A stretch of DNA of 64,000 bases from Lysinibacillus_B sp050613145 (GTDB lineage Bacteria > Bacillota > Bacilli > Bacillales_A > Planococcaceae): NCBI RefSeq assembly GCF_050613145.1, contig NZ_CP192507.1, positions 3,720,001 through 3,784,000 on the forward strand, read 5' to 3'. The notes under the pieces were generated by a model that saw nothing but the letters and a program-made list of their open reading frames with translations, made no database searches and was not told the DNA's origin. This document shows, in pieces, positions 33,228 through 41,644 of the stretch; positions within the stretch are counted from its first letter, which is position 1; every line of letters starts with the position of its first letter. The position numbers and the translations under genes are program-made.

Positions 33228-33884
33228 TTAATGATTATGGTCTTCTTCCATTGTTGAATCATCCATATTACTTTCATCTGAATGATTCATATCCATCGAA
33301 CCTTCTTCAGCCATATTTTTCATCTTTTCTTCACGTCGTTTTTTCGCCGCATCTTTGATTGTTTGTAGCTCTTCTACATGAGCTGTTGGATTTTCTTCGA
33401 TATATTTGTCTGCATCAGCCTTGTCCACGAAGTAGATGTAACCCCAGTTCATCGGTGATTTTATTTCCGTTTTCACGATTGTCACATCTTCTACTAAAGC
33501 CCAGTCTAATGTGTTGTAGTCACGTACATATTTATCGTTTTCTTCATTATTCGCTAGTTCAGCATTTAATAAACAACCAATATCATCGTAGAAAGCGATC
33601 GAACCGTCTGCTTTAATCGCTTGCGCTGAGAATACACCAAGTTCATGTTCTTTTGTGTATACTTTCATATTACACATTTCACAAATCGTATCCTCTGTTG
33701 GCTCTTGTAATCGTGGGTCCGCCAGTGATGCTACTTCTTCTTGCTTAACGATTGTGGATGCATCTTCTTCTACTTCTGTTTGTGGTGCTGCTGTATCTTC
33801 TTCTTTGGAAACTTCTTCATTGCCACATGCAGCAAGTGCCATTACGATACCTGTTGCTACAAGTACATGTTTAAATCTTTTCAT
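33228..33884 (-). CDS. nosL: NosL-type copper chaperone lipoprotein, long form
   Basis: 218 residues. The lipobox is ALAAC; an acidic linker follows, then CEMCNMKVYTKEHELG, the NosL copper motif, and YDDIGCLLNAE. The C-terminal tail is rich in Met, His and Asp (MDMNHSDESNMDDSTM, then HNH) and could hold extra copper. AAGGGG lies eight bases before the ATG. It is first in the nos-type row and paralogous to the 149-residue NosL. Confidence 0.88.
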   Translation of the reverse strand: MKRFKHVLVATGIVMALAACGNEEVSKEEDTAAPQTEVEEDASTIVKQEEVASLADPRLQEPTEDTICEMCNMKVYTKEHELGVFSAQAIKADGSIAFYDDIGCLLNAELANNEENDKYVRDYNTLDWALVEDVTIVKTEIKSPMNWGYIYFVDKADADKYIEENPTAHVEELQTIKDAAKKRREEKMKNMAEEGSMDMNHSDESNMDDSTMEEDHNH

Positions 33885-34066
33885 CTTTTAAACCCCTTTT
33901 CATTCATATCCTATCTGCTTATTACTTTACTAGGTATTTGTGAAATAAAATGAAAGTTGATGTGAAATGTTTGAAAAACTTTTTATAAATAATTCCATTT
34001 TTCATTTTTATCTCTTTTTATGACCCGATACCCCTTCGTTTTGCTCCCATACAATGCTAACAATAA
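33885..34066. other. Intergenic region upstream of the nos-type row
   Basis: 182 bases without a gene. It should hold the promoter of nosL, but no clear -35/-10 pair stands out. Confidence 0.4.
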
Positions 34067-34102
34067 AAAAATCACCTAAACACAAATGGTTCAGGTGATT
34101 AT
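34067..34102 (-). terminator. Terminator after the small basic protein gene
   Basis: AATCACCT and AGGTGATT pair; TTTTTTT follows on the minus strand. Confidence 0.75.
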
Positions 34103-34431
34103 ATAGACGTACGGTACGTATGATGACGACGTTTCATATTGTTAAGATAGTTAATGTTGAGCGATTGGTGCAATAAGTGATTACGTACTATCGTCACTGT
34201 ATCTGCATCAAACTGAATCCCTTTAATTAATACATGCTGTTTTTTATTGACGAGCACAGGTTTCGTGGCCGGTGCTTTTTTCTGCTTCTTTTGCTTTTTT
34301 TGCTGTCGCTCATTGAAATGTTCAAGTGAGCTACCATCATTAAATAACGTAAACGCTTCTTCCGTTTCTAAATAGCGTTTCGCATTGCGATAGGTGCTTG
34401 ATGCGGCCATACTGACACGCGATGTTCTCAT
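34099..34431 (-). CDS. Small basic hypothetical protein
   Basis: 110 residues, no membrane segment. GGAGGGGTGG lies just upstream of the ATG at 34431, so the longer frame is not needed. A lysine/glutamine-rich stretch (QQKKQKKQKKAP) sits in the middle and the end is basic (MKRRHHTYRTSI). Such composition suits nucleic-acid binding, but I know no family. Single gene with its own terminator overlapping its stop. Confidence 0.6.
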   Translation of the reverse strand: MRTSRVSMAASSTYRNAKRYLETEEAFTLFNDGSSLEHFNERQQKKQKKQKKAPATKPVLVNKKQHVLIKGIQFDADTVTIVRNHLLHQSLNINYLNNMKRRHHTYRTSI

Positions 34432-34500
34432 TGTACCACCCCTCCATTCTCTATTGTTCTTAGGTATTTGTATCGACAAATATTCCTATAAATAAAGAAA

Positions 34501-34530
34501 ACCGCACTAGATTTTTTCTAGTACGGCAAA
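34501..34530 (-). terminator. Terminator after nadE
   Basis: CCG and ACTAGA arms pair with TCTAGT and CGG; TTTTC follows on the minus strand. Confidence 0.75.
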
Positions 34531-34540
34531 AAGTCATTAT

Positions 34541-35368
34541 TTATTTCCAAAAATCATCAAATATGGTAATCGGTAAGTGGCGTTTATGCTGTGAACGTAC
34601 ATAATGCCCCTCTAACACTTCACGCGCTTCTTTCGGGATTTCTTTTCCTTCTAAATAATCATCAATTTGCTCATACGTGACCCCAAGCGCCGCTTCATCT
34701 GGTAAGGATGGTCGCTCTTCCTCTAAGTCAGCCGTCGGTATTTTCAAATAAAGATGTTCAGGACAGTTGAGGTGCGCTAAAATCTGTCTGCCCTGGCGTT
34801 TATTTAAACGGAAAATAGGCATTAAATCTGCGCCACCGTCCCCAAACTTTGTGAAGAACCCTGTAATCGCTTCTGCTGCATGATCTGTTCCAAGGACAAC
34901 GGCACTATTCATCGCCGCAATCGAGAATTGCACCTTCATGCGTTCTCGTGCCTTTTCATTCCCTTTAGCAAAGTCGCTTAGCTCAACACCCGCGTCTGCT
35001 AACGCACGAACACTCGCATCGACCGCTTTTTTAATATTCACGGTATAAATTTGATCAGGCTGAATAAAATCAAGCGCGTCTTGGCAGTCTTGTTCATCTG
35101 CTTGCTCCCCATACGGGAGACGTACGGCCATAAATGTATATTTCTTTTCGCCCGCTTCTTCGTTTAGTTCATTCACCGCTAATTGGGCAAGCTTGCCTGT
35201 TAATGTTGAATCTTGTCCACCACTAATGCCTAATACAAAGCCTTTTACGAAGCTATGTTTTTTTGCATATGCCTTCATAAAATCAATGGATTTACGTATT
35301 TCTTCTTCTACATTAATTTCTGGTAATACATGTAACTCTTCGATAATTCGCTTTTGTAGATCCGACAT
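34541..35368 (-). CDS. nadE: NAD synthetase (ammonia-dependent type)
   Basis: 275 residues, typical for the ammonia-using form. It makes NAD from deamido-NAD with ATP. The ATP pyrophosphatase loop is SGGQDS (49-54); RLPYGEQADEQDC, the FTKFGDGGADLMP segment and the end HKRHLPITIFDDFWK are family signatures. The ATG at 35368 has GGAG at nine bases. It lies 25 bp after pncB, so the two form an NAD salvage operon. Confidence 0.96.
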   Translation of the reverse strand: MSDLQKRIIEELHVLPEINVEEEIRKSIDFMKAYAKKHSFVKGFVLGISGGQDSTLTGKLAQLAVNELNEEAGEKKYTFMAVRLPYGEQADEQDCQDALDFIQPDQIYTVNIKKAVDASVRALADAGVELSDFAKGNEKARERMKVQFSIAAMNSAVVLGTDHAAEAITGFFTKFGDGGADLMPIFRLNKRQGRQILAHLNCPEHLYLKIPTADLEEERPSLPDEAALGVTYEQIDDYLEGKEIPKEAREVLEGHYVRSQHKRHLPITIFDDFWK

Positions 35369-35393
35369 CACTCACCGCTCCTTTTTATTCAAA

Positions 35394-36863
35394 TTATCGC
35401 TTTTCCATCACTTCAACCATTTCACGCACTTCTTGAATATTGCGCATTTTGTTATCCCAACATTTTTGACTTAAATCAATCGGGTACTCTTCTGGGTTGA
35501 GTGAACGTTTATATTCGTCCCATAATAATTCTAAATTATCAAATGCATACTGGCGCATTTCCCACAGCGATGGATTGTTATACACAATGTTACCGTCTTT
35601 AATGACTTCTACATGCAAATCTTTCGCTTCAAAGTTTGTCACAAATTTTGAGACAAATGTATGCACAGGGTGGAACATTTTTAAATGTTCTTCTGCCTGT
35701 GGATTTTCATCTGACATCGCAATATAATCGCCTTCTGATTTACCATTTGTTTTATTAATAATGCGGTAAACACGCTTTAATCCTGGTGTTGTTACTTTTT
35801 CAGCATTGGCAGAAATTTTAATTGTATCTTCCATTTCACCTTTTTCATTTTCAATCGACACCATTTTATATACAGCACCTAAAGCTGGCTGATCGTAAGC
35901 GGTAATCAACTTTGTCCCAATGCCCCACATATCGACGCGCGCGCCCTGTGCTTTTAAGTTTAAAATCGTATACTCATCTAAATCATTTGAGACGATAATT
36001 TTGGCATCCTGGAATCCAGCCTCATCTAACATACGACGGGCTTCTTTTGATAGGAAGGAAATATCGCCACTATCTAAACGAACACCGATAAAATTGATTT
36101 GATCTCCTAATTCCTTCGCCACTTGAATCGCGGTTGGCACACCCGATTTTAATGTGTTGTATGTGTCGACTAAAAATACGCAATCACGATGACGTTTTGC
36201 ATACGAATGGAACGCATCATAATCATTTTTGTATGCTTGGACAAGTGCATGAGCATGTGTACCCGCTACTGGTATGCCGAAACGTTTCCCCGCTCGGACA
36301 TTCGACGTCGATTCAAAGCCACCGATTACAGCTGCACGCGCCCCCCAAAGCGCTGCATCCATTTCCTGTGCACGACGCGTACCAAACTCCATCGCTACCT
36401 CATCTTTTACAATTTGTTTAATACGACTCGCTTTTGTAGCGATTAACGTTTGGAAATTGACAATATTCAATAAGGCCGTCTCTACTAGCTGCGCTTCCAC
36501 TAATGGCGCCTCGATACGGACAATCGGCTCATTCGCAAAGACCAGCTCTCCCTCTACCATTGAGTACATCGAGCCCGTAAAACGAATATCTTTTAAATAA
36601 TTTAAAAAATCTTCTTTGTAACCTAGTTCTTCACGTAAATACGCCATATCCGATGCTGTGAAATGGAAGTTTTTTAAGTAGTCGAGCATACGCTCCAGTC
36701 CTGCAAATACAGCATAGCCATTTCCGAATGGCAATTTACGGAAATAAAGTTCGAATACCGCTTTCCGATTATGGATACCTTCCGCCCAGTAACTTTCTGC
36801 CATATTGATTTGATATAAATCTGTGTGCAGTGTTAAGCTATCGTCTTCATATCTTGCTTTCAT
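35394..36863 (-). CDS. pncB: Nicotinate phosphoribosyltransferase
   Basis: 489 residues, of the large type. It joins nicotinate and PRPP to give nicotinate mononucleotide. TDLYQINMAESYW at the start, GTHAHALVQAYKND with the active-site histidine, and GVRLDSGDISFLSKEARRML are diagnostic. The ATG at 36863 has GAAGGGA upstream and is preferred over an earlier in-frame start. First gene of the pncB-nadE operon. Confidence 0.95.
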   Translation of the reverse strand: MKARYEDDSLTLHTDLYQINMAESYWAEGIHNRKAVFELYFRKLPFGNGYAVFAGLERMLDYLKNFHFTASDMAYLREELGYKEDFLNYLKDIRFTGSMYSMVEGELVFANEPIVRIEAPLVEAQLVETALLNIVNFQTLIATKASRIKQIVKDEVAMEFGTRRAQEMDAALWGARAAVIGGFESTSNVRAGKRFGIPVAGTHAHALVQAYKNDYDAFHSYAKRHRDCVFLVDTYNTLKSGVPTAIQVAKELGDQINFIGVRLDSGDISFLSKEARRMLDEAGFQDAKIIVSNDLDEYTILNLKAQGARVDMWGIGTKLITAYDQPALGAVYKMVSIENEKGEMEDTIKISANAEKVTTPGLKRVYRIINKTNGKSEGDYIAMSDENPQAEEHLKMFHPVHTFVSKFVTNFEAKDLHVEVIKDGNIVYNNPSLWEMRQYAFDNLELLWDEYKRSLNPEEYPIDLSQKCWDNKMRNIQEVREMVEVMEKR

Positions 36864-37178
36864 TAAAAAAAGTCCCTTCTTCCGAAACATAATTAGTCCT
36901 AGTATACACCATTTAATCCGTTACGAGGCATGAAACATCTCAGCCCACTTTCTATTGTAAGTTTTTGTTACATATTTTCATGTGAATACCGATTCACTAC
37001 GATTTCTTTTACCTATACTTTCTTTTAAATCCTCATGCCATCAACATTTAATCGCTATATCTCACAATGCGATAAATTCCATCGAAAATACATGTCAGTT
37101 TTTATGACATACAACTATTGATTTTCACATCCACACCCTTTAACATGTTAATTAACCTAACATAAGGAGTTGTTGAGC
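36864..37178. other. Divergent intergenic region pncB / glnK
   Basis: 315 bases holding the promoters of pncB (minus) and glnK (plus) and a TnrA box. No gene is seen in it. Confidence 0.6.
37093..37109 (+). promoter_or_regulatory. TnrA/GlnR box upstream of glnK-amtB
   Basis: TGTCAGTTTTTATGACA fits the TGTNA-N7-TNACA consensus of the Bacillus nitrogen regulators TnrA and GlnR completely. It lies 70 bp before the glnK start, as in the B. subtilis nrgAB promoter. Confidence 0.85.
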
Positions 37179-37520
37179 ATGAAAAAAATTGAAGCCATTA
37201 TCCGTCCGGAAGTTTTCGCTGCGGTACGTGAAGGCTTAGCACAAGAAGGGATTGACGGACTAAGCATTTCTGAAATCGCAGGCTGTGGTCGCCAAGAAGG
37301 ACGCACAGCACTATTCCGCGGTAATCAATATTCAATGGAATTTTCGCAAAAGCTAAAACTCGAAATGGTAGTAGATAACGCAAAAGTGCAAGCAATTGTA
37401 GACGTGATTTTGCGAGACGCCTGCACAGGTCAAGTCGGCGACGGTAAAATTTTCATTTACCCCGTCGAACAGGCCATTCGTATTCGTACAAAAGAAGTTG
37501 GCTCTGTGGCCATTGATTAA
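37179..37520 (+). CDS. glnK: Nitrogen regulatory PII protein
   Basis: 113 residues. MKKIEAIIRPEVFAAVREGL at the start, the T-loop with Tyr51 (ALFRGNQYSMEF) and the C-terminal DGKIFIYPVEQAIRIRT are PII signatures. The ATG follows AAGGAG. It lies 14 bp before amtB and binds the ammonium channel to close it when nitrogen is plentiful. A TnrA box upstream suggests induction under nitrogen limitation. Confidence 0.96.
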   Translation: MKKIEAIIRPEVFAAVREGLAQEGIDGLSISEIAGCGRQEGRTALFRGNQYSMEFSQKLKLEMVVDNAKVQAIVDVILRDACTGQVGDGKIFIYPVEQAIRIRTKEVGSVAID

Positions 37521-37534
37521 AGGAGGAGATTAAT

Positions 37535-38833
37535 ATGACAGTTGAAGCGTTAGAACTTTCGATTAACTTAGTTTGGGTAATGCTTGGTGCTATTTTAGTA
37601 TTCTTTATGCATGCTGGATTTGCCATGGTAGAAGCAGGCTTTACACGTTCCAAAAACGCCATCAATATTTTAATGAAAAATGTACTCACGATTTCAATTG
37701 GCGGGATTGTTTATTTCTTAGCCGGTTATGCCATTATGTTCGGTGATACCGCCGGTGGATTTATCGGTACTTCCGGTTTCGCCTTACAAGGTGTAGACGA
37801 CATCGCCCTCTTCGTTTTCCAAGCCATGTTTGCCGCAACATGTGCAACCATCATTTCTGGTGCTGTTGCAGAACGCGCAAATATCTCCGCTTATATCGCC
37901 ATCGTTGTCATTATGACTTTATTTATCTATCCTGTTGTTGGTCACTGGGTGTGGCAAGGTGACGGCTGGCTGACAGCTTTAGGCTTTATCGATTTTGCCG
38001 GTTCAACGGTCGTTCACTTAACAGGTGCTGTCGGGGCATTAGTAGCAGCCGCGATGATCGGTCCACGTTTAGGGAAATATGCAGGCAAACAAATCAATGT
38101 TATTCCCGGTCACTCCATTCCTCTAGGTGCATTAGGCGTCTTCATTCTTTGGTTAGGGTGGTTTGGATTTAACGGCGCTTCAACATTAGCAGCCGATCCA
38201 GAACTCGTTCCTAGCGTTATTGCCAATACATTTTTATCTGCTTCAGCTGGCATTGTTGCAACAGCTTTTTATACAAAATTCCGCTATGGTCAAATGGATG
38301 GTTCCTTAACATTAAACGGGGCATTAGCTGGGCTTGTTGGCATTACAGCAGGTGCCGCGAACTTAAGCTTAGTAGGCGCTATCATTACTGGTTTACTAGC
38401 CGGTGTCATTTTAGTAGAAGGTGTACGCTTCATCGAATGGAAGCTAAAAGTTGACGATCCAGTTGGTGCAGTAGCCGTTCACGGGCTGTGTGGTATTTGG
38501 GGTACGTTAGCTGTCGGTTTATTCGACGTAGCTGGTGGAGGTGGTTTACTATACGGCGGTGGTGCAACACTGTTAGGCGTGCAAGCAATCGGCGTCTTAG
38601 CTGTGATCGCATGGACGGCTGTCACAGTAGCCTTGAGCTTAAGCATGATTAAATTATTCGTCCCATTACGCGTCACACGGGAAGAGGAAATCGAAGGCCT
38701 AGATATAGCTGAACACGGCTCACACGCCTACGAATTCCAACAAGATGTATTCCGCGGTCTGAGTGGTAAGAGCGATACATTTGCACAGCGCTTAACAACA
38801 CTTGGGACACACGTAAAAGAAAAACAAGTATAG
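37535..38833 (+). CDS. amtB: Ammonium transporter
   Basis: 432 residues with eleven membrane segments. Both channel histidines are present (STVVHLTGAVGAL and AVAVHGLCGIWG), along with the AMT signature FGFNGASTLAADPELV. A cytoplasmic tail follows (EEIEGLDIAEHGSHAYEF), where GlnK docks. AGGAGGAG precedes the ATG. Confidence 0.97.
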   Translation: MTVEALELSINLVWVMLGAILVFFMHAGFAMVEAGFTRSKNAINILMKNVLTISIGGIVYFLAGYAIMFGDTAGGFIGTSGFALQGVDDIALFVFQAMFAATCATIISGAVAERANISAYIAIVVIMTLFIYPVVGHWVWQGDGWLTALGFIDFAGSTVVHLTGAVGALVAAAMIGPRLGKYAGKQINVIPGHSIPLGALGVFILWLGWFGFNGASTLAADPELVPSVIANTFLSASAGIVATAFYTKFRYGQMDGSLTLNGALAGLVGITAGAANLSLVGAIITGLLAGVILVEGVRFIEWKLKVDDPVGAVAVHGLCGIWGTLAVGLFDVAGGGGLLYGGGATLLGVQAIGVLAVIAWTAVTVALSLSMIKLFVPLRVTREEEIEGLDIAEHGSHAYEFQQDVFRGLSGKSDTFAQRLTTLGTHVKEKQV

Positions 38834-38898
38834 CTTTCTTATTACCCCAAATCTTTCAAACATAATTACCCGAAAACTTGATCCCCTCATCAAGTTGT

Positions 38899-38940
38899 CA
38901 AGTGCAGGCGAAGTCCCCCTAAGCTTCGTCTGCACTTTTT
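38899..38940 (+). terminator. Terminator of glnK-amtB
   Basis: AGTGCAG and CGAAG arms pair with CTTCG and CTGCACT; TTTTTTA follows. Confidence 0.85.
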
Positions 38941-38984
38941 TAGGTTATAATGAAAGAAAAAGATATGAGGGAGACTTCATTAGA

Positions 38985-39707
38985 ATGACAGAACAAGCAA
39001 TCGAACTAAAGAATCTTTCCTTTTCGGTGAAAGACCGGATAATTTTACAAAACATTACCGGTACCTTTGCTAAAGGACGCATTACAACACTTGTCGGTCC
39101 TTCCGGTGCTGGCAAAACAACCCTACTCAAAATGTGTAACGGCCTTCTTGCGCCTACAGCCGGAGAGATTATGATCGAAGGGCAAGCCATCCATACATAC
39201 GAACCGACACATTTACGACGAAAGGTTGGGATCGTACTGCAAAGCTCCCCTATTATTCGAGCGAGCGTCTATGAAAATTTAGCACTGCCGCGAAAATTAC
39301 AACAAGAGACGTTACCACAAGAGGAAGCCATTTCTTTTTTAGAGGATGTCTATTTAGATGCCTCCTTTTTAACACGAGAGGCAACAGAACTATCAGGTGG
39401 ACAAAAACAGCGGCTATCCATTGCGCGTACACTTGTGAATCAATCTGACATTTTATTGCTCGATGAAATTACATCTGCACTTGATCCCACTTCCACAAGA
39501 GAAATTGAAGAGCTAATTTTACATATTAATCGTAAATACGGCGTCACGATTATTTGGATTACACATAATCTTGAGCAAGCTCGGACACTCAGCGATTTCA
39601 CTTGGATTATGCAAGACGGCAAACTCATCGCAAGCGGGGACGTGTCCATTCTCGAGCACTCAAATATCCCTGCGATTCAGCAGTTTTTACGCGGAGGTGC
39701 ACGATGA
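38985..39707 (+). CDS. fetA: ABC transporter ATP-binding protein, FetA-like
   Basis: 240 residues. Walker A GPSGAGKTT, signature ELSGGQKQRLSIARTL, Walker B LLLDEITSALDP and switch IIWITHN. The ATG at 38985 has GAGGGAG upstream, and a TATAAT at 38946-38951 may be its -10. It overlaps the permease gene by four bases (ATGA). By similarity to E. coli FetAB (YbbLM) it may export iron or help oxidative stress resistance; substrate is an inference. Confidence 0.85.
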   Translation: MTEQAIELKNLSFSVKDRIILQNITGTFAKGRITTLVGPSGAGKTTLLKMCNGLLAPTAGEIMIEGQAIHTYEPTHLRRKVGIVLQSSPIIRASVYENLALPRKLQQETLPQEEAISFLEDVYLDASFLTREATELSGGQKQRLSIARTLVNQSDILLLDEITSALDPTSTREIEELILHINRKYGVTIIWITHNLEQARTLSDFTWIMQDGKLIASGDVSILEHSNIPAIQQFLRGGAR

Positions 39708-40462
39708 CGTACAGTACACTTTCTCTGACTTTGATTTTTGTACTCATTCCATTTGTCTTATCGAAAACATTGAAGCTTGGTCTGGAAAAAGATATTACGG
39801 TTGCAACCGTGCGCTCTATTATTCAGCTACTCGTCATCGGTTATGTATTGCATTTTATTTTTGCAACAGATAGCCCGATCTATATTTTGCTGATGATTAC
39901 GGTGATGATTGTCGTCGCTACGTTAAATGCCCGAAAAAAAGGTGTCGGCATTCCCGGTATTACGTGGAAAATCGCCATCACATTAATAACGGTCGAACTT
40001 GTCACACAAGGTGTACTACTTGGACTGAATATTGTTCCTGCCACACCTCAGTACATTATTCCGATTAGTGGGATGATGATCGGCAATGCCATGGTGCTTT
40101 CAATATTATTTTTAAACCGCTTCCGTGCAGAGCTTGAGTCAAATGAAGATGAAATTGAACTTATTTTATCGCTTGGTGGTACACCCAAACAGGCGGTACA
40201 TCGTCATGTAATGGGAGCGATTAAGGCGAGTATGATTCCAACGATCGAAGCCCAAAAAACAATTGGGCTTGTTCAGCTCCCTGGCATGATGAGTGGTCAA
40301 ATTATCGGGGGCGCCGATCCCGTGCAAGCCGTACAATTTCAAATTTTAATTATCTTTGCGTTATTAACATGTGCGACGTTAGCGAGTGTGATTTTAGGCT
40401 TCCTCGTCTATCCGACATTATTTAACGATCGTATGCAGCGAATCGATGTGTTGAAAAAATAG
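39704..40462 (+). CDS. fetB: ABC transporter permease, FetB-like
   Basis: 252 residues with about seven membrane segments, of the UPF0014/FetB family. The segment LELNEDE-like region (ESNEDEIELILSLGGTPKQA) and GLVQLPGMMSGQIIGGADPV are family hallmarks. The ATG overlaps the fetA stop. The longer upstream frame is only an extension through fetA. Confidence 0.87.
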   Translation: MTYSTLSLTLIFVLIPFVLSKTLKLGLEKDITVATVRSIIQLLVIGYVLHFIFATDSPIYILLMITVMIVVATLNARKKGVGIPGITWKIAITLITVELVTQGVLLGLNIVPATPQYIIPISGMMIGNAMVLSILFLNRFRAELESNEDEIELILSLGGTPKQAVHRHVMGAIKASMIPTIEAQKTIGLVQLPGMMSGQIIGGADPVQAVQFQILIIFALLTCATLASVILGFLVYPTLFNDRMQRIDVLKK

Positions 40463-40484
40463 CGGGTGTTATACCCTGCTATGT

Positions 40485-40490
40485 TATAAT
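40485..40490 (+). promoter_or_regulatory. Extended -10 box before the proline dehydrogenase gene
   Basis: TGTTATAAT with TATAAT at 40485-40490, 28 bases before the start codon. No good -35 is seen, which an extended -10 can compensate for. Confidence 0.5.
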
Positions 40491-40517
40491 TTAGGTAAAG
40501 AAAGCGAGGGGTTCTAG

Positions 40518-41486
40518 ATGGTATTACGAGATGTATTGATGAACTTGTCGGAAAACGAACTGCTCAACACAGCAGCTCAAAAATACGGCTTAAAACTTGG
40601 CGCGCAAAGTATTGTAGCAGGGACAAACGTACAAGAAATGATTGATAGCGTCAAAAAATTAAACGCGAATGGCATTGAAGCAACGATTGATCGACTTGGG
40701 GAATTCGTTGTTGATGAAACCGTTGCAACAGAAGCAAAAGATGAAATTTTAGACGTCATTGACGCCATTCACACACACAGATTACATGCACATATTTCAG
40801 TAAAACCTTCTCAAGTAGGCTTAGATATCGACATCGATTTTTGCTATGACAATTTACGCGAAATCGTCGAGTATGCCGAGCAGTATCATATTTTCGTCAA
40901 TTTAGATACGGAAAATTACGAGCGACTGCAACCAACACTTGATATATTAAAAGAATTGAACAAAATATTTGATAATGTCGGCACTGCCATACAAGCGTAT
41001 TTGTTCCGTTCCAAAGAAGACATCGAGCAGTTGAAAGACTGTCGCCTTCGCATCGTCAAAGGCGCTTATCAAGAGTCGGAAGAAGTGGCGTACCAAGATA
41101 AACTAGATATTGATATCAATTTCTTAGAGTTGATCGAATACCACTTATTACATGGTAAGTTCACTTCCATTGCGACACATGACCATAACGTAATCCAGCA
41201 TGTGAAACGATTCGTAGCTGACCACAACATCCCAAACGATCAGTTTGAATTCCAAATGCTATACGGTTTCCGTACAGACATGCAAAAAGAACTTGCTAAC
41301 CACTATCGTTTCTGTACGTATGTACCATTCGGCGAGGATTGGTACGGCTACTTTATGCGTCGTCTTGCAGAGCGTCCGCAAAATATCAACCTTGTCACAA
41401 AACAAGTATTTAACAAAAAAACAAACACATTACTCGCTGTGGCAGCAGGCGCCTTCCTTTTAGGCCGCTTATCCAAACGCAAATAA
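40518..41486 (+). CDS. putB: Proline dehydrogenase
   Basis: 322 residues, a single-domain flavoenzyme of the Bacillus type. It oxidises proline to pyrroline-5-carboxylate. Barrel motifs include AHISVKPSQVGLDID, RIVKGAYQESEEVAY, SIATHD, FEFQMLYGFRTDMQ and the end YGYFMRRLAERPQN. GAGGGG lies six bases before the ATG. A short hydrophobic C-terminal tail (LLAVAAGAFLLGRLSKRK) may anchor it to the membrane, which is unusual. No P5C dehydrogenase gene is adjacent. Confidence 0.92.
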   Translation: MVLRDVLMNLSENELLNTAAQKYGLKLGAQSIVAGTNVQEMIDSVKKLNANGIEATIDRLGEFVVDETVATEAKDEILDVIDAIHTHRLHAHISVKPSQVGLDIDIDFCYDNLREIVEYAEQYHIFVNLDTENYERLQPTLDILKELNKIFDNVGTAIQAYLFRSKEDIEQLKDCRLRIVKGAYQESEEVAYQDKLDIDINFLELIEYHLLHGKFTSIATHDHNVIQHVKRFVADHNIPNDQFEFQMLYGFRTDMQKELANHYRFCTYVPFGEDWYGYFMRRLAERPQNINLVTKQVFNKKTNTLLAVAAGAFLLGRLSKRK

Positions 41487-41495
41487 CAACGAAAC

Positions 41496-41531
41496 CAATG
41501 AAGGTTATCCGGAAATTTCGGAAGCCTTCAT
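41496..41531 (+). terminator. Terminator after putB
   Basis: AATGAAGG pairs with CCTTCATT with inner CCG/CGG; six T follow. Confidence 0.75.
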
Positions 41532-41644
41532 TTTTTATTATTTTTAGAAAACTGAATTTTCCAACAACATAACTCTTTCTTAGTGTACAATAGTTGGTAA
41601 TTCATTACATCGACGCATTGAAGCGTTAAAGGAGAAAAGAAACC

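Noticed and set aside
41540..41640. TnaC-like leader peptide before tryptophanase
   Set aside because: No short ORF with a conserved tryptophan and no boxA-like site was found.
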